A stretch of DNA of 64,000 nt from Eublepharis macularius (taxonomy: Eukaryota; Chordata; Lepidosauria; Squamata; Eublepharidae): assembly GCF_028583425.1 (NCBI RefSeq), contig NC_072791.1, positions 45,329,368 through 45,393,367 on the forward strand. The letters are read 5' to 3'. Below the pieces are notes generated by a model. It was not told the origin of the DNA and did not search any database. It saw nothing but the letters and a program-made list of their open reading frames with translations. Below, piece after piece: positions 35,396 through 46,559 of this stretch (its first letter is position 1; every line of letters starts with the position of its first letter). A program made the position numbers and the translations under genes.

Positions 35396-36628
35396 CTATG
35401 GATGGCCTTCCAAGCGCAGGACAACTATCATAAAAAAGAAAGACTGAATAATATTAATCAGACTTCATGACAAGCCTATCAACATAACCATCATTCAAGT
35501 TTATGTGCCACCTATAGATGCTGAGGAGGAGGAAATGGAAAGCTTTCATGTAAGTGTCCTGGAAGTAATTGATCATACACCTAAATAAGATGCACTGGTA
35601 ATCATAGGTGACTGGGATTTAAAAGTTGGAGACAAAGCAGAATCAAACATTATCAGAAAATTTGGACTGGATTATGAAATGAAGCAGGAGAGCAACTCAT
35701 AGATTTATGTGAAGCCAACAATTGGTTCATTGCAAACGTGCTCCAGGAAACCAAATAGATAATTACAACTATGGAAATCTCTGGAAAGCCAATACAGGAA
35801 TCAAATAAATTACATAATCAGAAACAGAAGATGAAGAAGCTCTCTATTCTCTGTGCTAAGACAAGGCCAGGAGCTGATTATGGTACAGACCACAAATTGT
35901 TAATATAAAGCTGAAGAGAAATACTAAAATAATTGTAGGGCAAAATTATAATCTAACTAACATTCCTGAACAATTTAAGAACCATGTAAAGAACAGATTT
36001 GCATTACTAAATTTAATTGATTGTGAACTGGAAGAACTGTGCACTGAAACCAGAGACATTATCAAGGAAGAATGTGCAAAAACTGTTCCTGTAGCCAACA
36101 GACAAGAGAACCTAGATGGATGACTGATGAAACTCTTAAAATCGCTAAAGATAAGCAAGAAGCAAAAGTATAAGATGACAGAAATAGAATCAGAATTATA
36201 AACACTTTTCAATGACTTGTACACAGAGACAAAGGGAACTATTATAATAACCAGTGCAAAGAAATAAAAGAGAACAACAAAGAAAGAATAAGAGGTCTAA
36301 TCTACGAAATCTAGGAAATCTAAGGGAAATTCAAAACACAGGTAAGGATGTTGAAAGATCAACATGGAAACATTATCGAATTAGGACAAAATAAAGAAAA
36401 GATGGAAACAATACACTGAATAAATATACAGAAGAGATGAAAAGGTGACAGATGCCTTCGAAAAAGCATCTTTTGATGCAGAACCTGCAATTTTGGAAAG
36501 TAAAATGAAAGCTGCATTTAAAACAATTGGAAGAAACAAATCACCAGGAATAGATGGGATATCAATAAAGCAATAAAGCTATATAAAGGTACAGAAATGG
36601 AGCCCATCAAAATCTTAATTATGTCAAC
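35396..36628 (+). mobile_element. BovB/RTE LINE, endonuclease and start of RT, degenerate
   Basis: Conceptual reading with many stops gives NITIIQVYVPPIDAEEEE, then ALVIIGDWDLKVGDKAES (AP-endonuclease GDWN block, Asn to Asp here), YRNQINYIIRNRR, RWKQYTE and finally NKSPGIDGIS at the start of RT. This order is that of RTE-clade BovB. It is cut at 36628 by the L1 and resumes at 42386. Too degenerate to make protein. Confidence 0.75.
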
Positions 36629-37579
36629 TTCCGGTTTGGATTAATGGAGATCTGAAGCAGCCTCTAACTGGGGCTGTCCGAGACACTGTTTTTGTTGGAA
36701 AGCGGGGCGCCTTAACGCCCGTTTCCATCCCAAATTCAGGCAGAATTTGGACTTGAATGCCACACATCCCCGAGAGAGAGTAGATCTCGGTGAAGGGGGG
36801 GTTCTGAATAAAGGACTCCCACCATCACCTTGAGGTCCCCTCGAAGAAGGGAGAGCTACTATCTCTGCAGTGCCTCAGGAGTCATTAAATTGGCATAAGA
36901 TTGTCATAACCAAGCTTCAGCAACAACTTTTACCAAAGAATAAGCAAAGGAAACAACACAGACAACCCACAGCATCGGCAAAGGTAAAGATCGTTATCGG
37001 ATTATTTAAAACGGATTGGCAACAAAAAGACCAAGAGAAAATAAATTAATGGACAGACTTTGAAAGAGCTAACGATTAGTAATAGAGGCAGTGCTAAATT
37101 GGAGACATTGGGAACTAAATAAGGACTAAAAACTTGGAAAAGAAATATTGTTTACACTTACTGCAGTTAGAATTCAGATAACCAGCGTGAGAAAGTGGAG
37201 GGGGACTAGAGAAACATCGCGAGATGGGAAGTTAACAGCAGAGCAGACAATTGGATTCCTAGCAAGGACAGCAAAGGGAAAGGGAAGAGGATTAGCGAGA
37301 AAGGTGCCACTCGGAAGCAAAACAAACACTCACTGGAGGGGCTACGAAGACAACAGGAACAGGAAGTGTGCCATTTTAACTAAGGTATGAAGTTAAGCCA
37401 GAAACCATAGAGATGTTATAAATAAACCATAGAGAAAAAACTCCCAGCATTTTGGATTTTAAAAGAACTTTATTTTATTTTTCATAACAAATATTAAGAG
37501 AACGTAAGCTTTTAAACGATCCACCACGGATCTAAGAAGAAGGGCAGATACGTGGGGAGGCTCTAAACCGAGTCCCACG

Positions 37580-38396
37580 ATGGCAGGGAAAAAAGGAGCG
37601 GACAAGGAGTGGCAAGCCTCAGTAGAAGCAACGATTGAGGGATTGGGAAAAAAGTGGCAGAGAATCATAAAGAGTTGCTACAGAAGATGCAAGAAATGCT
37701 GACAAAGATTTTAAAAAGATGAGAGATGCTATTCAAGCTGATGTAGGTGTATTGACCAAAAATATAGAGGGAGTAAAGGAGGACTTGCAAGCAAAAACTA
37801 AGAAAGTGGAACAGGTAGAACAAAAGACGAATGATATAAAAGCAGAAATGAAACACGAAAATCAAGTGATTCAGACAAGAGTGGTAATGATGGAATGCAA
37901 GGCGACGGAGAGACAGTTAAGATTTCGTGGCATTCAGGAATCTGAGACCCAATCTACACAACAACAGATGACAGAGATATTGTCAGAATTTCTAGGGAAA
38001 GAAAAGGAAGAAATAACAGCAAATATGGACTTGGCATACAGAATTAACTTGGCTTTTGCACAGCAGAGGAAGTTACCTAGAGATATAATTGTCCAATTAG
38101 TGACAAAGAGAATGAAGGAGGAGATTCTTAAAAATCATTTTGAAAATCCTTTAATAAAAGAGGGCAGTAGAATCAAGATCATGAAAGAAGTGCCAAAACG
38201 GATTCTCCAAGAGAGAAAAAAATATAGAGAATTAACCCAGAATCTAAGAGACAAAGATATTAGATATAGATGGGAAATTCCAGAAGGACTAAGTTTCCAT
38301 TATAAAGCCCTGAGAATTGTTATTAAATCAAAGGAGCAGATGGAAAAGTTTGTACAGGAACATGCAGAGGACTTTCCTGAATTATCAAAAATCTAA
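37580..38396 (+). pseudogene. L1 ORF1 (RNA-binding chaperone), frame-broken
   Basis: ORF1p coats L1 RNA as a trimer and acts as a nucleic-acid chaperone. Translation probably starts at ATG 37580 (MAGKKGADKEW). The first 45 codons and the rest are in different frames, with the break near 37712 in an A/T run. From 37719 the 225-residue frame shows a coiled coil (residues about 10-65, EDLQAKTKKVEQVEQKT), an RRM-like part (about 66-150, RQLRFRGIQES) and a basic C-terminal domain (RIKIMKEVPKRILQERKKY). It ends at 38396, 4 bases before ORF2, as in bicistronic L1s. Confidence 0.8.
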
Positions 38397-38400
38397 CAAT

Positions 38401-41400
38401 ATGGAGTACAAATTAATATCGTGGAATGTAAATGGACTAAACTCACCCCAAAAGAGAAAAACAGTTTTTCATTGGCTAAAGAAGCAGAATTGTAAAATAA
38501 TATGCCTACAAGAGACACACATTAAAGATAAAGATATAAAGTTGGGGGGAAAATATGTATCATCGTCCAAACAAAAGAAGAAAGGAGTAGTGATATACAT
38601 AAATGAGACTGTAGAATCAAAACTAATTTTTCAGGATCAAGAGGGAAGATATGTGGCTGTACAAGTAAATGTAAATGCAAAAAAAATGTTGGTAATAGCC
38701 CTTTATGCGCCAAATGGGGCAAAAGACCAATTCTTTAAAGACTTATTAAGCAAATTAGATCAGGATGTATTTGACCAGATGATAATGGTTGGAGACTTCA
38801 ATCGTGTAGTGGACTTGCAACTAGACAAAAAATCCAAAACAACTGTCAAAAAATCAGGGAAGTTGCCAAAGACTTTTTTTGATTTAGTTCAGCAAGAACA
38901 ATTGGAGGATGTATGGAGAAAAGAAAACCCAAAAAATTCTGAATTTACATACTACTCCACAAGGCATTTATCATTTTCACGCATTGATATGATTTGGGCG
39001 ACTAGGGATTTGACTTTATTGACTAAAAAAGTGGAAATTTTTACCAAGGGTGAGTGCAGACCATAATCCAATGTTATGGAAATGGACAATGGGGTGGAGA
39101 AAATTTAAATGGAGATTAAATGAGGATTTACTACAAAACCAGGAGAATCTGAAGTATTTGAAAGAAGAAACTAAGCAATTTTTTTTGACAAATAATAATA
39201 ATGAAGTGTCAACACAGATGGTATGGGATGCATACAAAGCTGTAATAAGAGGAAATTTAACACTACTCAATATTAAAGACAAGAAAAGAAAACAGGAGAA
39301 ATGGCAAGAAATACAAGAAAAAATTCACAAGAAAGAACAACAATTAAAGAAAAGACCAGGGAAAAAGACGATTATACAGGAAATTAAAATACTACAAGAT
39401 CAAATAACAGCTATCAGCAATAAGGAGCTAGAATGGAAACTAAAGACATTAAAGCAGAAGACTTTTGAAGGAGCAAATAAGCCAGGAAAGTATCTAGCCT
39501 GGCAATTGAAAAAAAAGAAGGAAAAGAAAATTATTAATAGAATAATAGAGGATGGTAAGGAACTGAAAGAGCATCATTCAATCAAGCGTGCGTTTTTTAA
39601 ATATTATGCAAAGCTATTTCAAAAGAAAACAGTGAATCAACAAGAAATAGATGGGTATTTGATGAATGCCCATCTACCAAGCATATCAGAAAAGATGAAA
39701 CAAGAACTGAACACTCCAATAACAGAAGAAGAAGTCAAACAAGCAATTGAAGCGGCTAAGATTGGGAAAGCACTAGGACCGGATGGGATCACAGCTAAAT
39801 TTTATAAAGTAATGAAGGAGGACCTAGCACCAATTTAAAAAAATATTAAATGATATACTTCAAGGAAAAGGCCTCCCAGATACGTGGAATGAAGCAGGTA
39901 TCGCTCTGATCCCAAAAGAAAATCAAGACCTGACAGATGTGAAAAATTATAGACCTATATCGCTTATAAACAACGATTATAAAATAATGGTAAGAATACT
40001 GGCAGATAGACTTAAAATATGGCTAATGGAGTTTATAGAAGAAGACCAGGATGGATTCCTACCACATAGACAATTAAAAGACAATTTGAGAACCGTCATA
40101 AATGCCATTGAATATTATGACAAACGACCAGATAAAGAAGTTGGCCTTTTCTTTGCCGATGCAGAGAAGGCCTTTGACAATTTGAACTGGAATTTTATGT
40201 TCGCGACTATGGAGAAGATGGATTTAGGGAATGAATTTATAGAAGCAGTGAAAACAATTTACAAACTACAAAGAGCAACAATTTGTGTTAATGATGACCT
40301 GACAGAAAACTTCGAAATAAGAAAAGGAACCAGACAAGGATGTCCACTATCGCCTCTTTTATTTGTGATGGTTTTAGAGGTATTATTGAGAAGGATTAGA
40401 GAAGATGACACTATAAAAGGAATAAAAATAAAAGGATCTACCTACAAACTGAAAGCTTTTGCAGATGATGTGATATTTATAGTGGAAGATCCTGTACAAA
40501 CCCTGCCAAGATTGCTGGATAAAATAAAGGAGTTTGGAAACTTGGCGGGGTTTTATATAAATAAAAAGAAATCAAAAATAATAACAAAAATATGACCAAG
40601 AAGAAGCAGCAAGAACTAAGTGAATTAACAAATTGCGAAATGGTACACAAAACTAAATATTTGGGAATAGAGCTTACAGCTAAGAATATAGATTTATTTA
40701 AGAATAATTATGAAAAGCTCTGGACACAAAATATAGATAAAATGGAATAAATTAAATTTGTCATGGTTAGGTCGTATTGCTACAATCAAAATGAATGTGT
40801 TGCCCAGAATGATGTTTTTAATGCAAACAATACCAATTGTGAAGGATAAAAAACAGTTCAAAAAATGGCAGAGGAAAATATCTGAGTTTGTTTGGGCAGG
40901 GAAGAAGCCAAGAGTTAAAATGAAAGTTTTGTGCGATGCTAAGGAAAGAGGAGGAATGCAGTTACCCGATCTAAAACTTTATCATGAAGCGATGTTTGGT
41001 GTGGATAAAAGAATGGGTGTCTTTGACCAATCACAAACTACTAACGTTGGAAGGATACAATAAACTATTTGGATGGCATGCCTACATGTGGTATGAAAAA
41101 TATAAAATGGATGCAATGTTTCAGCACCACTATTTAAGAAGAAATTTATTGCTAACTTGGCTTAAATATAAGAAATATATAGAAGAAAAGAAACCACTTT
41201 GGATTATACCAGCTGAAGTAATCAACCCAGATTTGGAATACCAGGGAAAGGAATGGCTTACCCTCAAAGAGTTAACTATATTAGAAAAGGATGAGTTGAA
41301 ACTTAAGCGGAATGAGGATTTGCCATTCAAATATGGTTGGTTACAATACAGGCAAATCAAAGACTTATTTGACTCAGAAAAAAGGAAGACAGGTTTTAGA

Positions 41401-42126
41401 ATTAAAAATTCGGAGTTAGAAGAGTTATTATTGGGAGATAATACTAAAGCAATATCTAAAGTGTATAAGTTGTTACTGAAGTGGTTTACAGAAGATGAAA
41501 CAGTAAATGTTCAAATGGTAAAGTGGGCTATAAATTGTAATAAAGAAATAACCATGGAAGCATGGGAACAACTATGGAAAAATACCTTAAAAATATCAAC
41601 TTGTATTAGTATTAGAGAGAATGGGTATAAAATGATGTATAGATGGTATTTAACACCAAAAAAATTAGCCATAGATAACAAACAGTTATCGAACAAATGT
41701 TGGAAATGTAAGGAGCATGAAGGTTCTTTGTTTCATATGTGGTGGACTTGCCAAAAGGCTAGAGACTTCTGGTCTAAGATATGTGCGGAAATGTCTTTGA
41801 TACTACAATACAATGTTGCTAAAAATCCAGAAATGTTATTATTATCTTTACATTTAGAAGAGGTTAATAGAAATGATAAGACATTGCTATATTATATGTT
41901 AGTAGTGGCAAGAACTCTATATGCTCAATATTGGAAAAAAGAAGAAATACCGAAAATTGAAGAATGGATAAGGAAGCTGTTGTATATGGCCGAAATGGAC
42001 AAATTAACTAGAAACCTGAATGACCAAGATCCAGAAATGTTTTTGGAGGAATGGAAGAAGTTTAAGAAATATTTGGAAAAGAAATGCGATGTTAAAGGAC
42101 AATTGTGGTCTTTGGAGGGATTTTAA
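38401..42126 (+). pseudogene. L1 ORF2 (endonuclease + reverse transcriptase), frame-broken
   Basis: About 1,242 codons. The start ATG at 38401 gives MEYKLISWNVNGLNSPQKR, the typical start of the AP-like endonuclease. Catalytic blocks are visible: CLQETH, VGDFNRVVD, FSRIDMIW and, after a frame change near 39055, SADHNPM. Reverse transcriptase follows with NYRPISLINNDYKIM, FFADAEKAFDNLNW (motif A), GTRQGCPLSPLLF and AFADDVIF (motif C, YXDD-type FADD). A C-terminal cysteine/histidine segment (CWKCKEHEGSLFHMWWTC) lies near 41700. Frame breaks are near 39055, 39836, 40580, 40748 and 41050. Intact catalytic residues plus several single-base breaks indicate recent inactivation. Confidence 0.88.
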
Positions 42127-42271
42127 ATTTCATATTTTATATAGAAAGACTTTATTGAAAAGAAAATATATTAAGATCTTTACCATGGGAAAAGTGATAG
42201 CAATATAAAGTAACAATAATATCTATGGATAAACGGGGGGGTTGAGTGTTGTTGGAAGTCAACAGAGAAAA

Positions 42272-42293
42272 GGGGGAGGGGAGGGAGGTGGGG
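42272..42293 (+). other. G-quadruplex-capable run in L1 3' UTR
   Basis: agggggaggggagggaggtg followed by ggg holds four or more G runs with one-base spacers. A G-rich polypurine tract in the 3' UTR is a known feature of vertebrate L1 elements. Confidence 0.75.
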
Positions 42294-42385
42294 TTATATA
42301 TTTACTCAGAGGGTCAATTTGAACAAGGTTTATGTATTAACCAATGATGTTATATTACCTCATCTAATAAAAATTATTTTTTAAA

Positions 42386-42468
42386 AAAATCTTAACAAGA
42401 ATATGTCAACAGATATGGAATACAAAACAATAACTCACAGATTTGAAATGCACAATCTGTGTTCCAAT
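42386..42468 (+). mobile_element. BovB/RTE LINE, RT continuation after L1
   Basis: Reads KILTRICQQIWNTKQ, then LKCTICVPI, which continues the RTE reverse transcriptase from the 36628 edge (MEPIKIL...). It includes the right copy of the L1 target duplication. The sequence then changes to another repeat. Confidence 0.6.
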
Positions 42469-42547
42469 TCTGTATACAAAACATGGGCCTAAATTTCATG
42501 TTTTATCAGTGCATATTTATGTTAAGCTGATAACTTTAACTACATGC
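42469..42547 (+). repeat. Dispersed repeat, copy 1
   Basis: tatacaaaacatgggcctaa, then atttcatgttttatcagtgc and atatttatgttaagctgat recur with few differences at 51345-51425. In both places the run passes into attaaggttgccaa-like sequence. Class unknown. Confidence 0.6.
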
Positions 42548-42770
42548 AATTAAGGTTGCCAACTATGCCTTGCGGAATTCCAAATGGATATTTGGGCATG
42601 GTGCTTGAGGACAGTGGGGTTTGGAAAGGGAGAGAGCTCAGCAGGAACATGATACCATAGAGTCCACCCTCTGAAGCTGCCATTTTCTCCATGGGCACTG
42701 ATCTATGTAGTCTGGAAATCAATTGTAAATCTGAGAGAACTTGAGGTCTCACCTGACGTTTGGCAATCCT
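42548..42770 (-). mobile_element. MITE-like repeat (agatctcc family)
   Basis: taaggttgccaactatgcct at the left, and gacgtttggcaatcctgcct at the right as its partial complement. The middle is catgataccatagagtccac, then cctctgaagctgccatt. Confidence 0.6.
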
Positions 42771-42923
42771 GCCTACCTGAAACTAAGCATGTGGTTAAAA
42801 TCGGTAATGTTTTAAGGATTCTCAATTGTGTAGAGAGGGCACTGTGCCAATGAACAAAGGCCAGGACTGAAGTTTGCTATTGCCATCCTGATCCCCGCCA
42901 TCACACACTCATTAATTGTAAAT

Positions 42924-43172
42924 AATAATAATAATAATAACATTCGATTTATATACCGCCCTTCAGGACAACTTAATGCCCACTCAGAGCGGTTTACAAA
43001 GTGTTATTATTACCCCACAACAATCACCCTGTGAGGTGGGTGGGGCTAAGAGAGCTCAAGAGAACTGTGACTCGCCCAAGGTCACCCAGCTGGCTTTGTG
43101 GAGGAGTGGGGAATCAAACCCGGCTCTCCAGATTAGAGTCCCGTGCTCTTAACCACTACACCAAACACTTTG
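42924..43172 (-). mobile_element. CORE-SINE
   Basis: (aat)n, cattcgatttatataccgcc, cttcaggacaacttaatgcc, aaggtcacccagctggc, ggaatcaaacccggctctcc, ctcttaaccactacacca. Well preserved. Confidence 0.88.
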
Positions 43173-44248
43173 AATGTCTACAGTGCCAGAGATTGTTTGA
43201 ACTTTTAGGTACCCTCCTGAGGTATTCCTTTTATTGGCAAGGCTTTTTTCTAGCAGCCTATGCGTCAGTTCCTGATAGTTTCCCACCTGCTATAAACTGG
43301 TATGACAAAGAGACCCGGGGCATTCCATGGGATTTTCCACCATGACTTCTCCTAACACCTTTTAAAATTATTTATTTATTAATAGATTTATACCATCTTT
43401 TCTTTTGGCTCACAATCACTTACCAGTAATAATTAACTTTTATCTACTACATAACTTAAGTATCTTTGAGTGTTTGTTGTGACAGAACAGAGATCAGATC
43501 CCTGAAAACAAACTCCTGGTAATATTTGTGTATCGGGTAGTATTTGCTCCCTGCTTATAGAAGATGATTACAACACGCCTTAGTAGAAGAAAACAGTGGA
43601 GATGTTATTGAGCATTGGAACACTAGATCCTCATGGCTCTCAAATCCTCCTGAAAGCTGCATATCACTGAGGAAAGCATCAGGAAACAAGTTGGGGGCAT
43701 CCATTTAAAAACACAAGTATATTTCAAGGATGGGTTAGGATGTGGTGAGTGTGCATACAGCCCACTGCTGTAACAAAAATTATGGGCTGTTTGCACAAAG
43801 GCAATACAATCATGAGGAAAAACATACCACTTACGTGATTTGACAAGAACGTTCAGCCTTCTAACATCTTACTCTAGAGTTTTTCATGTGATAGAGGAAA
43901 AAGGTATCAAAAAGGTATCAAAATGGTAACACAGAGAATATTCATGCGGTTCTCTCCAAAGGGAAATAATATGAGAATTATGATTAGCTATAAAGTATAC
44001 CCTAATTTTACCTTCTCTGAAATTCATCTTTCCAACTTGACACCTGTGTGCACTGTACTATTCCCGCTTGTTTATGACTATTCCTTTTAGCACATGAGGC
44101 AGCTTTTCACAATTCCTGGTAGTTTTTTACTCTGTTCCCCTGCCTTATTGCTGTTTCTATCCCATCCCCAAAATTGCATCTTCTCCCTCACCTTCCTCAC
44201 CAACTCCACCTAACACTGTATGAAACGGAAAATCAGGTCAGGTTTTGC
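43173..44248. other. Intergenic, no gene seen
   Basis: AT-rich. A tail-like ttatttatttattaatagat lies at 43368. Short duplications occur at 43901-43925 (aaaaggtatc). No gene or regulatory feature is recognised. Confidence 0.4.
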
Positions 44249-44512
44249 TAAGGTTGCCAGGTCCCCCAACCCCCTGGGTGGGAGATGGAGGCCCAGCACC
44301 TACCTTGTGGTGTAAGTCTGGCATGTGTGCTCAGCACATGGCCCTGGCCTGCGCAATGACAACATTTCCAGGAAGTGACGTAATCGCACAGGCCATGTGC
44401 TGCTGAGGAGAGCTCCCATGCTCCACAGGGGGGCTGAATCAGGCCTGAAGAGGCCTGAAGCAGGAGGTGTGGGGTAGAGGGTCCTTTACAGAAAGGGACT
44501 GGCAACCCTAGG
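44249..44512. mobile_element. GC-rich MITE-like repeat
   Basis: Inverted ends aggttgccaggtc and gactggcaaccct. Inside are gtgacgtaatcgcacaggcc and other words shared with the GC-rich part of 25848-26275. No coding capacity. Confidence 0.5.
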
Positions 44513-45241
44513 TTTTTCAAATAAAACATTAAACATTTTTTAAAAATCTTATTTATAAAAGTGGAACAGTATTGCCTCCCTTTCTCTCTTACCAGTGGCA
44601 GAGCACCTAGTAAACATTTAATAGAGAACTACATTTTGGTATCTGCAGCTGGGGGCCATTTGGTGATGCAGGCCTTATTGCCCTCCCCACCTTCTCTCTC
44701 ACAGGTACCATTGGCTATTTAACTGGGACTTCATGTAGGAGGGAGGAGTGCCTACTTACGAGAAGTCTGTTTTTGAGGGCTAGATGGATACTTGCTCACG
44801 AGGAGCTCGTGGTGCTTCCCTTTGATCTGCAGCTGGGGGCCATTTGGTGATGCAGGCCTTATTGCCCACCCTGCCTTCTCTCTCACAGGTACCGCTGGCT
44901 ATTTAACTGCGGCTCCATGCAGGAAGTGCGAGCCTCTTGGCGTGAGCCGAAGGGCGAGAGCACAAGGGCTGTTGGCCCATGGCTCTTAGCCCGGGGCACG
45001 CAGCCTGAGAACAACCATCAACTCCACAGGGTGGTAGACACAAGAGAATAGGAAGAACATCACTACATCATGAACTGTTCCTGGGATGGTTGCAACTTCA
45101 TTCAAACACTGTTTTCTTAACTATACCATGATTGTAGCCCTGGTCTGTTGCCTGAATTGAGACCATCAGTATGTCTGATACTCTGGTACATGGTTTTAGA
45201 GTCCCATGCTAAGCTTCTTACTACTTACTTGCTTGGTGAAA

Positions 45242-46428
45242 ATGTCTAAAACATTTGCTATTCCAGTGCAGTTGGGAGCTGGTAAATATGGGAATGGGAC
45301 TTACCAAAGGCACCCAGCATCAAGCAGTAATGCTCGTTGCTTATCCAACCTCTCTAGCATTCCCTCTACTGATAATGTGGCCATTTCCACCACCACCCCA
45401 GCTACACTAATATTATGCAATACCAGATCTGTTAGGAACAAGTTTGCATGCATTGCTGGGATGTTGCAGGATGAGAAAATTGATGTGGCTTGCCTAACAG
45501 AGACTTGGATGCAGGAAAATGACAAGGTGTGTCTTTCCCAACTAACTCCCCCTGGCTATGCAGTCCTACACCAACCTCGTTGTGGCAGCCGGGGTGGAGG
45601 AGTTGCTATCATTCTTCATGAGTCCTTCAACTTCCGCAGATCTCTGACTGCATGTTTCTATCTCTAGGAATTAAAGATAGACTGGGTATCCTGCTTATTT
45701 ACAGACCACCCAGCTCCCCCATAAGCACCCCTTCTGAGTTGGCAGAGCTGCTAGCAGACATGGTGTTGGAAACACCTAGACTTATTGTTCTGGGAGACTT
45801 CAACATCCATGCTGAGTGTTCAAAGTCAGGCCCGGCTCTGGAATTTATAGCTTCCATAGCAAACTTGGGCCTCTCTCAAATAGTGTCAGGCCCTATGCAT
45901 GAAAGAGGACACACCTTAGACTTAATATTTTGCACTGAGTCTTTAAGAGAAAACCTTGTTTCAACATTGGAAGTTTGGCCTCAACCATGGTCAGATCATC
46001 ATCTGCTGAAGACAAAAGTGAATATGGCCCCAACACCCCACAAAATAGGTGGTCCAATTAAAATGATTGGCCCACAAAGGCTCATAGACCCTTTCAGATT
46101 CCAAAATGCCTTGGGGGATTTTAGAATTCCAGACACATGCTCCACAGAAGTTGCAGTAGGAGCGTGGAACACAAAGCTCCATGAAGCTATTGACACCATT
46201 GCTCCTTGTCGACCCCTCTGGCCCTTGGGATGGAAGCTGGCACCATGTTTCACCACGAAGCTGGCTGACCTGAAGAGGGCTGGCAGACGTCTAGAAAGAC
46301 ACTGGCATAAAACACACACAGAAACTGATAGAACTTGCTACAGAACACATTGGAGGATCTATGAAGTGGAAATGAAAGGGGCAAAGAAACATTACTTCTC
46401 AATAACCATTGCATCGGCTGGTTCATGA
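45242..46428 (+). pseudogene. L2-like LINE endonuclease region
   Basis: AP-endonuclease that nicks target DNA for target-primed reverse transcription. Starting MSKTFAIPVQLGAG, it shows ILCNTRSVRNKFACI, ACLTETWMQ, GGGVAIILHESF, then after a frame change near 45655 ILLIYRPPSSP, LIVLGDFNIHAE, GHTLDLIFC and WSDHHLL. The catalytic E, D, N and H positions of the fold are present. A stop at 46426 and the frame change inactivate it. I saw no separate ORF1. Confidence 0.8.
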
Positions 46429-46559
46429 CCATCCCAATTGTTCAGGGTATCCAGGCACCTTCTAACCCCTAAATCTGAACCTTTACAGACCCAAGAACAG
46501 ATAATTAGCTGTGAGGCCTTTACTAAGTTTTTGCTGATAAAATAGCACGAATATGCTCT

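Larger units (their letters stand above)
36629..42385 (+). mobile_element. L1 LINE, nearly full length (5.76 kb)
   Basis: 5' UTR of about 950 bases starting cttccggtttggattaatgg, ORF1 at 37580-38396, ORF2 at 38401-42126, then a 3' UTR with a G-rich polypurine run and an A-rich end (aataaaaattattttttaaa). It is flanked by a long target duplication: 36609-36628 matches 42386-42410 (aaaatcttaa ... atgtcaac) apart from 5 extra bases on the right. The host DNA reads continuously as BovB across the site. About half a dozen frame breaks in the ORFs suggest a moderately young but inactive copy. Confidence 0.9.
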
